Positions 12,093-23,178 of a stretch of DNA of 64,000 nucleotides are shown here, in pieces. This DNA is from Uranotaenia lowii. Lineage: Eukaryota; Arthropoda; Insecta; Diptera; Culicidae. The notes under the pieces are model-generated. The model was not told where the DNA came from, did not search any database, and saw nothing but the letters and a program-made list of their open reading frames with translations. The stretch is from the NCBI RefSeq assembly GCF_029784155.1, contig NC_073693.1:108252683-108316682 (forward strand), in the 5' to 3' direction. A program made the translations under genes and the position numbers. Every line of letters begins with the position of its first letter. Within the stretch, counting starts at the first letter, position 1.

Positions 12093-15000
12093 TCACTAGC
12101 TAGCATATGTACCAATTTACTTGAATTCATTTTGTATGGAATACTCTGATTAATTTTATATGAAAGAGAGAAGAATCATACAGTATAAAAATCACTATGC
12201 TAAAACTTGTATGTGTATCAGTTTTCATGAATGTCACATATAAATTGTAGAATTCATTGTAGGAAATTTTATATGGGACTCCTTGTTTTCCTTAAAAAAA
12301 ATGATGGATCAACTTTTTGGACAAAACACTCTTCAGAACCAACTTTTATAAAAATCACCTGAAAATTGTAAGAGTTGTGTCATATTATATGTTAATTTTG
12401 TATGGGAGTCCCCTCTTGCTAAAATCATAAAGTCTTTTAACTCCAAACAGTTTGAACCATTTCTAGGATAAAAAAAAATGTACCGCCTTCTGACCACTAT
12501 TAAAAAAAAACTCAACGAACGAAGAAACATAGCCATCATATACCGCAATTAAAATTTAAAAAAAATTGAAATAGAAAGATCAATAAATTCATAAATCTTA
12601 ATAATGTATTTAAAAATTAATTTAGATTGTAATTTGTTTTTTTAGAGAGGATTTTAAGTAACATGGTAATTCTTCCTCTTTTTAAAGAAGTTTACAATAT
12701 GTTTTTAAATATTTCAAAAACTTCCGGTTCCGTTGATTCGCAATTTCAGCGGGCATGCAAGTTGAGGGAAAAAATTCCACATATTTACCATATTTTTAAC
12801 TCGAACATTGAACCTGTAAAAGAGACTGATGACATCGATCTTGCTTGAGAATTTCTTGACAAAAAAGAAGGAAGGTATGTTAATATCAATACGGAACAAC
12901 ACGGAATATATACCATTCAATCTTGTATTATCTTATAGCCTTGATCGGAAATATAAGAAAATACGACTAGTTTAAAAAATGAAATTTGTAGGGCAATGCA
13001 TTCCATTGAAAGTTGGAGAAAAATAGATATTTGTGCATCAAGCTGCAAAAAGTGGATTCTTCCAGCACGAGTCGTAAATTATAAAAATAACGTCGAGAAC
13101 TGAAAAAAATAGAGTTTCACAACGAGTTGTATACAAAATTTTATGCAAATTCGAAAACCTAAAAAAAGCGCCTGTAAACAAATAACAATATGTGGACATC
13201 CATGCCAACGACTGAAAATTTATGATAAAGTAGGTCGTGGATTATATTTTTCGACACTGAATACAATGTTAAAAATTAGCACTTCTCGATACTGTTTCAG
13301 TATCAAAATGTTCACTTTTCAACACTGAGTTGCATAAAAGTATATTTTACAGACGTCATGTAATATCGAAGGTTTTCAAATAATCTATGTTTTCAATGCA
13401 AACTTAATCGTCGTTAAAATGCCATTAACAGTTAATTAAATAAATTGAAATTAGGCATAGGAACTTTTAATAAACCAATCAAAAATTTCAGCCCACAAGG
13501 CTTTGATTACTGATCCCAAAGCTTTTTTTGGATCACCCTAATGTCCATGTTTGCCCACGAATGAAAGGAGGGGGTCAAAAACTCACTTTTATGTCGATTG
13601 ATTTTTCAATTGGCGTTTCTGTTGTGAAAAATCAAGTTACATAAGAAGTAAATGTATGTAGTGTTAAAAAATCCCATAAACATGACAAGCCCCAATCATA
13701 CAGTAGACTGAGTGATTTGGAGTCATTTTTTAATTTCTCAAATCCTGAGGTCTAAAAAACATCGTTTTGGTTCAACATTCAAGTATTACATGACTACTTT
13801 CCAAGCAATACCTCGTTAGGTACCAGCAGTGATGTCAATTGAATTGATTGTTTTCCAATGTCAAAAAAACATACCTCCAGATCAACAGCTTATAACTTTT
13901 TGACCTAATGAAACACGATGTTACGGTCTGGGACAAAGTTGTTCAACGGAAAATTTTCTTCAAAGAATTTATAAATTGGCACACAATTCCCAAGTATGCT
14001 CGGTTCCACAAACAAAATAAAAATGATAGTGATTTTTTAGAGCAAAATCTTCAATTTTCCCATAAAAACATAAAAATTCTTCAAAATAAGTTTTGAACAA
14101 AAACAAAACTTCTAAGACCCTAAGGTTTGAGAAATTCAAAAATGACCTTAAATTTATTCAGTCTAATAATACAGTCTACGGAAGGAGGCTGTTGCAATTG
14201 TTGAAAAACTTGATAAAAGATTCTAATTTTGGCTGGCATAATATTTACTCTGAAGCCAGAGCGCACCGGAAGTTTAGGTAAAACGGTTCCAAACCCTAAC
14301 GAACTTAACTATGAATTGCTGAACACTCGCTATGCCAAGAAGGCATTCGGAAGTCATTGTGGGCGGGATAGTTCAAACTAAATACTTTCCTCAGCCTCCC
14401 TCCTTCCTCTTCTCTTTGGCACTGATGAAATACCACAGCGAACAGCAGCAAGTTTTGCGGTTCCTCGAGACGTCGACGACGACGATGCTCAAGCTATGCT
14501 GCAGTATCCGGAACTGCTCTAGAACTAGCAAGAACCTTGGAAAAATAATGCTGACAAATTCGGAAGGAACGTGATAACATGATGAAGCGGCGCCGTTTTT
14601 CTTTCCCGAACCGAAGTCGTACCTATCTACTAGAAGTAGATCGAGTGGGTGGGTGGGATGAAACTGGGTCAACTTGTTTAAACATTAAGAAAATGGAATT
14701 CATCACAAGATTGTCGGGGAAAATTTTGGTGCAACACGACGAGCGACGAAACATTGATGAAGGATGAACGAAAACTCCTTCCGGATAATGGTGAGCACAT
14801 TGTGAGTTTTTAGTTATCTCTAGAAGGAGTGGCGATACAATTTTTGCAAATTTGAATGCAAAGAAGAATCGTTGTTGAATTTTTGATGCGATAGTTTTGG
14901 AACTACTGAAAAATGCATCCAGTGCATCAGAGATGCCAAATCCTTTTGGTTCAAAAACGATAGTTGAATTCTATTCCGAGTTTAAGATTAGGGTTTTCGT

Positions 15001-15983
15001 TTTAAATTTGATTCTTTAGGGTGTTATATCAGAGCTTATCAGAGTAATTGGTAAAAATTGGTCTCTATAATGTGACAGATTTCAACTGAAGCTGAGAAAA
15101 AGACACCGTAATACATGCATTTTTAACACATTTTGGCGATCCTGCCAACACTCCAGCATCAATAAATTTGAGACACAGTAAACTTTCGGGGGTTCCAACA
15201 ATCCGCATTCCCATCATCTCATTCGATCCATAAAACCCTAAACGCCACCGGAAAACCGCGCATTGTTTCTAATGACTCTGAGTGCTTCTGGCTGCTGCTT
15301 CTGCTGTTCATCCACGGCAAACACTTTCCGAAACGTCCCCAATTGTGGCAAAGATAAATATTTAAAACAATGAATTTTCATGAGATTAAATTTTAACGAC
15401 AAATTAAATAAACTGCCCTCCGGTGGGGCGTTTTTCCTGATACCTAACCGAAATAAAACGGTCAAAGTCAAACGTGGTCAGCCCTCGCTGAAAGAACCCT
15501 TGCTGTGGATGTTTGTATACGTTTGTTTATTTATTCCGCTTCACATCAGCGTGGAATCGGAAAGCGTGGAAGGGTAATGATGAAGCTCCCTGTCATCTGC
15601 CGGGGTCCTTGACTGTTCCCTTCCTATAGAGCCGAATTTCCAGTGCGGTCATTTCTCATTAGCACCTGTACAGATAAATATGTAGCGTTCCTGTGTGGAC
15701 AGTAGCCGTTTTGCTCGACATGGGTCGATGCCAAAGTTCATGTGAAAACAATGACCATGGGGATGAACCAAATCGGGCTGGTATCACGCCATGTGGAATT
15801 GACTTTGACGTGGACGTCATTACGTAACAACGAGCCCTGAGGACCTCCGAAATATATCCGCGTGCAATAGGGTTCGGAGATTTCATTAATAACCACCAGA
15901 CGTGAGGTGTGATGAGATCGCAAGAATCGCATTTGAAAGTGCTAGAGAATTTAGTTGTATTTTCTTAAGAAGAATTCAAAAAT
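12093..15983. other. Unassigned; less AT-rich block at 14330-15930
   Basis: 12093-14300 is AT-rich with no named content. From about 14330 to 15930 composition is more even. Scattered frames of 60-93 codons on both strands do not resemble known proteins, and I see no splice-consistent coding chain. It may be host intergenic or intronic DNA with regulatory content. Nothing further can be supported. Confidence 0.35.
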
Positions 15984-16810
15984 TAGGGGAGAGTGGGCCA
16001 CTCAAAATATCTCAGATGTGTGTTGAGATAAAAATCTCAATCCAACTGTCATGGCCGTAGCTTTGCGTTAGCATATTTTTCTATGCTTCTTTTATTTATC
16101 AAGCCTTTAAAAATTACTGACATAATTAAACAAGCTACCGCTAATTGCATCGATGGGAAACCTAAAGTCATAACAAAAAAAATATGCTCATACACTTATG
16201 ACCTAAGTTTTGTCTGTTCTTTCACATGGAAAAGGAACTTTTGATCAATAAATCACTCAAACGCAATCAATTTGCAAATCATAGCTTGTAAGGAATCGTG
16301 GGCCACATTTTGTGGGGTGTCTTGGCCACCTATATTTTTATGTTTTTTACACGTTATGAATTTAAATTACGTTTTTCCTTTCTGTAAAGTTTGCCTTATG
16401 CCAGATGAAGAGTTATGAAAAATATTTTATCCATTTTATAGAAGGCACTTTCCCGAAACGTTCGCGAGCCAGGTTTTAGAAATTATTCGATAATACACAA
16501 CTCTTTTTTTGCCTCTTCTCAAATTTCAAATAATTTAAATTTCTCAAATGAATTATCAAATTTCAGTTTTGGGTCAACTCATAAACTTTGCACGTTATCT
16601 GTAGTCAATTTGGATTTGGTGGCCCACGTTTCCCACAGTTTTAAAAAATCCAAAAAAAACAGTCAGAACTTGGGAAATTGATACATTTAAAGAATAAAAA
16701 AAAGCCTAATGATGCCTTAAAAATGTAGAAATCCTCTCCATTTATTTTTTTCTTGTTTTATAATAAAGAAGTTATAAAGCAAAGAAAAAAAGTGGCCCAT
16801 CCCAATCTGA
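15984..16810. mobile_element. MITE-like element, TAGGGGAGAGTGGGCCACT end
   Basis: The left end TAGGGGAGAGTGGGCCACT is mirrored imperfectly near 16790-16809 (AGTGGCCCATCCCAATC). Extra GTGGGCCAC-like phrases lie inside (about 16298, 16620). The first about 70 bp, including CTC(A/G)GATGTGTGTTGAGATAAA, recur at 37181-37270. No transposase. Confidence 0.5.
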
Positions 16811-17402
16811 AGTAGATTTTTACTCTCAGAATTGTAGATTTTTGTTAAATTATCCTCAGTGGTACTCGTTCTCGTAACAAGAAAAACATTGACTGTACTT
16901 TGTTTTTTTTTTTACGCCACAGTTGCCATGGGGCGATGAGATTCGCCCTTTTAATAATTTATTTTATTAAATTTTTTGAACAAATATCCACGTTGAAAAC
17001 ACTTTGTTCTGGATCTGATCGATAGTGTGGCAGAACAGGCTTTGTGCTGGACAAAACCTTGCAACTTCTTCAAATCAGCTCAAAGAGGTTTGATGTCTTC
17101 GGATAAATTGTTAACGACAAAAAGTAAAACCTTTCTTATCGACTTGTTGATGATATTGTAGCTCAATATTCTAATGAATTTTTGGAAGGCGCAACATTGT
17201 AAATTAACTTCGGTAGCATGATAATAAGTTTTCCTAACCTTGATTCTGATAACTTCAAAACGAAAAAAAATATTTCAAAATTTTCTACATTGAAGATAAA
17301 ACAATGGCCTATCCAACGCACTATCAGAGAGAAAAATCCATAGACAAAATTCTCCAAAATGTCAAAAATGAACAAAAAAGACAAAAAAGTCAAAAATTAT
17401 AA
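16811..17402. other. Unassigned AT-rich sequence
   Basis: No gene or structured repeat recognised before the tandem array begins. Confidence 0.35.
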
Positions 17403-17936
17403 AAAAATGACAAAAATGACAAAAATGACAAAAATGACAAAAATGCAAAAATGACAAAAATGACAAAAATGACAAAAATGACAAAAATGACAAAAATGAC
17501 AAAAATGACAAAAATGACAAAAATGACAAAAATGACAAAAATGACAAAAATGACAAAAATGACAAAAATGACAAAAATGACAAAAATGACAAAAATGACA
17601 AAAATGACAAAAATGACAAAAATGACAAAAATGACAAAAATGACAAAAATGACAAAAATGACAAAAATGACAAAAATGACAAAAATGACAAAAATGACAA
17701 AAATGACAAAAATGACAAAAATGACAAAAATGACAAAAATGACAAAAATGACAAAAATGACAAAAATGACAAAAATGACAAAAATGACAAAAATGACAAA
17801 AATGACAAAAATGACAAAAATGACAAAAATGACAAAAATGACAAAAATGACAAAAATGACAAAAATGACAAAAATGACAAAAATGACAAAAATGACAAAA
17901 ATGATAAAAATGATAAAAATGACAAAAATAACCAGA
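17403..17936. repeat. 9-bp tandem array (TGACAAAAA)n
   Basis: About 58 head-to-tail copies of a 9-bp unit. The array is almost perfect from about 17450 to 17900, with one missing base near 17444 and C-to-T variants near 17905-17925. Because 9 is a multiple of 3, all frames stay open, which creates artefactual long frames of repeated Met-Thr-Lys or Phe-Leu-Ser. Very high uniformity points to recent expansion. Confidence 0.95.
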
Positions 17937-18460
17937 ATGGCAAAATTTTAAAAATGACAAAAATGGCAAAAACGACAAAATTAAATTTTGTCATTTTTGG
18001 CAATATTTGTTAATTTTGTTAATTTTGTTGGTATTGTTAGATGAATTCATTTTATTAATGTGGTAAATTTTTTCACTTAAGTCATTTTTATCAAATTTTG
18101 CAAATTGGGTTATTTAAGCTATTTTTTGTCTTTTGTCGGTTTTGTCCTATTTTTCATTCTCATCAATTTTGTCAATATCACCAATTTTAAAATTTTGGTT
18201 AATTCTTCCAATGTTGTCATTTGTGACATCAATGACATCGTTAGTTTTGTCATTGATGTTAATTTTGTCAATTTTGTCAATTTTATTATTTATGTTAATT
18301 TTGTAATTTTTTTTTATCTTATTTGTCTATTTTGTCAATTTTTAAAATTTTTTCACTTTTGCTTATTTTGTCAATTTTTGTTGTTTTGCTTTAAATTTTC
18401 AGTTTTTTTAATTTTCTATTTTTGCCAATTATAACTAAATTTGCCAAAAATACAAAATTG
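17937..18460. repeat. Decayed flank of the 9-bp array, inverted sense
   Basis: Irregular copies of AATTTTGTCAATTTTGTT continue on the plus strand, that is the complementary sense of the adjacent GACAAAAAT array. The same degenerate repeat appears at 58735-58865, 61443-62372 and 63713-64000. Confidence 0.65.
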
Positions 18461-20333
18461 AAAACTTAACTCAATTGACAAAAAGGCCAGAACGACGATA
18501 TTGAAATTATTGAAAATATGTTCAAAATCGTAATTTCGTTTTCACTATACCTACTCGATTGTTTCACTTTAGAGGTCAATCCGGACAAACGTTTAATTAT
18601 TTGAAACACATGGTTGGGCATCTTTTTTAAAATTCATTTTTTAAATCTTATTTTTAAATTAACATATGCTGTAACTCAAAAACAGTTCATTGAGATTATA
18701 CTTATTTAAAAAAAATTTCAAAGAAACGGGATTATGAAGGATATTCCAGGATCCAATAATTTAAATCGCCAATAAGTTGCAAATAAAGTTATTTATATGA
18801 AAATGATGATAATTTTCAAATATTTTTATCTTTTAGAAAGTTTTGAATTTTTATATTTAAAAAAATTGGATTTACTGCGTTAGAAATTCTGTCATCATAA
18901 TTTTATGATACAGTATTAAGAAAATTTTTATTTGCTTTTGATTTTGTATAAAATGTATCCACATATAATTGACCCAGGGGTGGAAAACAAAAGAAAAAAT
19001 AAAAAAAAGCGCTCAAATGTCAAATTGATCTGATTAAATCACCGACCAGTGAGCAGGCATCAAATTTTGTTTCATTAGAATGACCGTTATTAAAACTTTT
19101 TTTAAGTTGTTGAGAGAGTTTTGCATTGGATAAGTTTACAAGTTTCACCAAATTGAGCATGCCTCATCTATGAAACAACAGCTTTGTTGATTTTGTTTGG
19201 TTCCCGCACGAATTTTTATCATAAACGATTACAAATCTTTTCAAAAAGTGCTCATTTTTCTGCCAAAAAGTAAAAAATGCTTCAAAAATGCTGCAGCAAA
19301 ATTTCTATTTGCCTGACCTAGTATTTAACATACTGTGAGAGGCTAAAATCCTCTGTCAAGTGTATTAAATCGGATTTTTCTGTTTTTATTGTTTTTTTTT
19401 TATTATTATTCAGAAACTCATGAAATCGACTTGAAATGTACGATTTGTGTTATATTTTACGTCAATTTTATTTAGAAGCCAATTGAAATGAATTTTTGAA
19501 ATCGTTATACATTTTGATATATTCCTTCGATAGGTTAATGGTTTTCGGCAAAGTCATTCATCGAATCTTCAGCAATATGGAATCTATTTTGTTTATTTAT
19601 AGAGGATTTTAACCAACATGGTCTTATAAACATGCTGTTTGAAAACGATCCAGATGTCGAATGTAGTGCTAAAGTTTCTCGAGAAATCAACTCAGATATA
19701 AACTGTTACAAAGAACTAAAAAAAAATGACAAGAAGAATTCGTTATTTTTTTTAAGACAATCTCTTACTTATTTATAATCTAGAACGGGGCCGACAGTGA
19801 TCTCAAGGATGACATTTCTTCAGTGTCTTCAGATTGAAGGTTTTTTTAAACGTATTTTTTGTGTGTTTTCTAAGTATGTTTGAATCGGAAAAAAAGAAGC
19901 AGTGTTAATTTTTCAGTTATCATTGTTCCGTTTTTTTAGCGTTTTATTGTCTCTTCTTTAATACAGGTATTTGGAGTTAAAATTGGAAAATTATGTTTTT
20001 ATTGTTTTACTTATATTTATTGACTAAACTTAAACAAATTTATTCTTTGTTTTCTTGAAATTAAAATACAATAAACAACTATTGCTACAACCTTTTATTA
20101 GCCGTTATCCAGTGTTAAAAAAAGGCTTTAGAAACAGAAGAAAAGTAGCCGTTTACTGGCTTTTATAAATCAGCTTTTCCAATACCTTCCGCACATAATT
20201 CAGGTTCATAAATGGGAATTATTTCAATCGAATATTTTCATCAGAAAGGAAATTTTAAATCAATCCTAGATAGTTATTGCATGAGTGCTATTTAACTTTT
20301 CCTTGAATCTTCCATAGATCTAGATCTAGCTAG
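18461..20333. other. Unassigned; one dispersed repeat at 19335-19385
   Basis: AT-rich with no gene recognised. The phrase CAAGTGTATTAAATCGG near 19358 is the inverse of the CCGATTTAATACACTT segments at about 23528 and 57496, so an old dispersed element leaves a fragment here. Confidence 0.4.
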
Positions 20334-20342
20334 ATGGCTAAC
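20334..20342. repeat. Left 9-bp target duplication of foldback element
   Basis: ATGGCTAAC, identical to 21313-21321. Confidence 0.85.
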
Positions 20343-20520
20343 GGGAGTATGACATTTGGCATAAAGCCATTTGGCATAATGCCTTTTGGCATAAAGCCAT
20401 TTGGCATAATGCCTTTTGGCATAAAGCCATTTGGCTTAAAAGCCATTTGGCATAAAGGCCATTTGGCATAAAGGCCATTTGGCATAAAAGCCATTTGGCA
20501 TAAAGCCATTTGGCATAATT
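20343..20520. repeat. Left-arm 15-16 bp minisatellite
   Basis: About eleven copies of a CCATTTGGCATAAAG-type unit with CCTTTTGG, AATG and AAAAG variants. The right arm carries the same array inverted with about nine units, so arms differ in unit number. Confidence 0.85.
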
Positions 20521-21167
20521 TCAGCTTACCGAGTGGTGACTGTTTAAATAAACTTTCAATTTTTTTTTCAAATTTTGCGGCGTTGCCGCAAACATCGAGG
20601 ATGCAGGGGGTGAGGCGGCACAAAGCCGCCGAAGCTCCCAAATCCGAGGTGGCCGCCGACCCGCCGTCGGAAGCGGCGGCCTTAATACATTGGTCTAGGT
20701 CTACAGGGGCCTCCTAGGTTTACGTGAAAGCTAGGGGTGATCCCTTAGCCCCGTCCGCCGCGCGATAGCGCGAAGGACACACTATCATGAAAGTTCGAAC
20801 GCGCAGCGTGAGGAGTCGGTTCAAGCTTAGTTCTAAACGCCAAAGTCAACACCAGCCTCCTCACGCTGCGCGTTCGAACTTTTATTAAATATTGTCCTTC
20901 GCGCTATCGCGCGGCGGACGGGGCTAAGGGATCACCCCTAGCTTTCACGTAAACCTAGGAGGCCCCAGTAGACCTAGACCAATGTATTAAGGCCGCCGCT
21001 TCCGACGGCGGGTCGGCGGCCAACTCGGATTGGGGAGCTTCAGCGGCTTTGTGCCGCCTCACCCCCTGCATCCTCGATGTTTGCGGCAATGCCGCAAAAC
21101 TTAAGAAAAGGAAACATGCAACGTTGTCCGAAAAGTGAATCTCAACATGATCACACGAAAAAAGAAA

Positions 21168-21312
21168 TTATGCCAAATGGCGTTATGCCAAATGGCTTTT
21201 ATGCCAAATGGCCTTTATGCCAAATGGCCTTTATGCCAAATGGCTTTTATGCCAAATGGCTTTATGCCAAAGGGATTATGCCAAATGGCTTTATGCCAAA
21301 TGTCATACTCCC
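21168..21312. repeat. Right-arm 15-16 bp minisatellite
   Basis: About nine TATGCCAAATGGCTT-type units, the inverse of 20343-20520, with the same kinds of length variants. Confidence 0.85.
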
Positions 21313-21321
21313 ATGGCTAAC
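21313..21321. repeat. Right 9-bp target duplication of foldback element
   Basis: ATGGCTAAC, identical to 20334-20342. Confidence 0.85.
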
Positions 21322-21937
21322 TACCCAGCTCACTGAGCATTTTCTAAAGTTAAGCTCGTTTTCTGCAAAAAAAGTACAAATTCAAGATTAAAAAATACTA
21401 CGATACTACTACTGATGAATAATAAAGCTGGGCATAAGCCAGTTTAAAATTTAATGTATACAATATATGATGTATATAATGTATAGATAAATGTGTGGTG
21501 TACATACCTACAAATGTTGTTTTATCCCCAGGAATAGTTAATATAAAAAAAAAATGAAAGAACGAAAACATAAGCTCAACAATTTTATCCTATATTTACG
21601 CATAAAATAGATTCAGTTATATAAAGAAATTGATATCATGAGTTATTAAAGTAAAAAATTAAAAGTATTGTTTTACAGAAAATTGTATTTTTCAAACAGA
21701 TCTCAGCATTAACATTTACTCACCGAGACATACATATCAATAAATGTTTAAAGTGCATTTGGTTAATGTTTATCTTTAATAGGTTATTTTTTACTGAGCT
21801 AGGTATGTACTTAAAATAAAAACATTTTTTTAAATCATTTTTCACAAAATATTAAGCTTGATTTTTCCTACTAAATAAGTTAGTTGTTCAAAAACTCGAA
21901 TTTTTTTCAAAATCGTTAATAGTTTTGAGTTGCGATA
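21322..21937. other. Unassigned AT-rich sequence
   Basis: No gene or repeat recognised. Confidence 0.35.
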
Positions 21938-23027
21938 CAGTAGTTTTTCGATTTTATCACGGTCAAAAAAAATGTCACCGTGAATTTGGCGAAACCGTGA
22001 ATTTTACAAAACTAAAAAATAAACTGGAAAAATGTACTTTACTGTCTTTAATAAATAATGTATAATGTTTTCAGCGGTGGAAACGTTTTTTATCAATAAA
22101 TTTTGATCATGAGATGTAATTATTCAAGTTTACTGAACACAAAGGATCGATTTCAGTTTAAATTCTTCTTGTGTTTAGCCATTTTGAGATTTTTTTTTAT
22201 TGAAATAAACATCAATTGGATGGTTTACATCTTATTTAAGTGAGTTATACAGTTTTTATGGAAATTAAACAGTCGTCATCTCTCATGTCCATTTTAAAAA
22301 CTAATTTAGAGAAAATTGCGTCAAGAAATTATCTTTTGCATATTTCAAAATTCAACATTTTAATCTTTACACCTTGGATTAACTGAAAAGTTTACCTTCT
22401 CGAAAAATGTTTTAAAATTGGCTCACCTTAGACATTTGAAGTGTGTTTCTCGAATTTCGCTTTATGGGCAGATAATCCTTTCTTTTTCATATGTAGAAAA
22501 TCAGATATCATAGTAATTTTATCATATTTTAAGGCAAAGGAGTTTCATTTAGATAATCGAAAATTATCCATTCAGACAATACTGAAGGCTGCCCAATCGG
22601 GATTGTGCACGCCACTCTTTCAATTAAACAAATTGAAAAATGAAATCAGAAACATCTCTCTCTTTTCAAATATGTTTAAATTCACCCACATCATATAAGA
22701 ACGACTCACCAAGCACGAGTAACAACACTAGCATTTGCGTGCCGTTAAAATACGATTATTATAAATGTTTTTAAAATCCAAATGACGATTTTGAAAATTA
22801 TTCAGCTCAGGTAAGCGGTTCAATGACTTTTTCATATCATTGAATACTTTTATACCATAACATAAACCATAAAAAAATATCATGAACAAATACGCTCTAC
22901 GCTTTTTACAGAAAATTAAAGTTTTGGAAATGGTTTCTGAAAGAATTCTAAAAAAGCGTAATAAAATCGAGCGTGAATTTGGCGAGTATTGAAAAAATCG
23001 AACAGTGTTAAAATCGAAAAACTACTA
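21938..23027. mobile_element. pogo-like non-autonomous TIR element
   Basis: CAGTAGTTTTTCGATTTTA at the left is matched by TAAAATCGAAAAACTACTA at the right, a 19-bp inverted repeat with one terminal mismatch. TA flanks both ends (21936-21937 and 23028-23029). CAGT-type termini with TA duplication fit the pogo/Tigger branch. Subterminal CGTGAATTTGGCGA phrases occur at both ends. The 1.09-kb interior has no DDE transposase; a frame at 22441-22698 is not recognisable. Confidence 0.68.
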
Positions 23028-23095
23028 TAGTTCTATTTGCCGCTGGTAGTGTTCGTGATATTATGCTGGTTGTTTCACCAACATTTTCCAGTTTT

Positions 23096-23178
23096 GGGAC
23101 AATTAACCTCAAAAACGACCACGTGTGTCGACCGGCTGCCCGTTTTTTGTACCGAGAGTTTTTGAGGTTAATTGTCCC
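23096..23178. repeat. Perfect 21-bp inverted repeat (hairpin)
   Basis: 23096-23116 and 23158-23178 are exact inverses (core ACAATTAACCTCAAAAAC) separated by 41 bases that are less AT-rich and contain CACGTG. It could be a miniature TIR element, a cruciform or an RNA hairpin. Confidence 0.75.

Larger units (their letters stand above)
20343..21312. mobile_element. Foldback (MULE-like) element with long inverted arms
   Basis: The element is almost entirely two inverted arms (20343-20815 and 20857-21312) around a 41-bp spacer. The termini are GGGAGTATGACATTTGGCA and its perfect inverse. The outer part of each arm is a tandem array of 15-16 bp units (CCATTTGGCATAAAG type). The inner about 240 bp is GC-rich and nearly identical between arms (for example CGCGCGATAGCGCG, GGCCGCCGCTTCCGACGG). 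Between outer and inner parts the arms differ over about 50-70 bp (20520-20572 versus 21098-21168). A perfect 9-bp direct repeat flanks it. Long TIRs with internal tandem units and 9-bp duplications are features of Drosophila foldback elements, which are linked to the MULE group. No transposase is encoded. Confidence 0.87.

Noticed and set aside
17362..18003. Open frames of 166-213 codons on both strands with repeated MTK, FLS or FCH
   Set aside because: They are automatic products of a 9-bp tandem repeat that keeps all frames open; no gene.
20343..21312. CRISPR-like array of short repeats
   Set aside because: Units are contiguous without unique spacers and are mirrored in inverted arms; eukaryotic foldback minisatellite.
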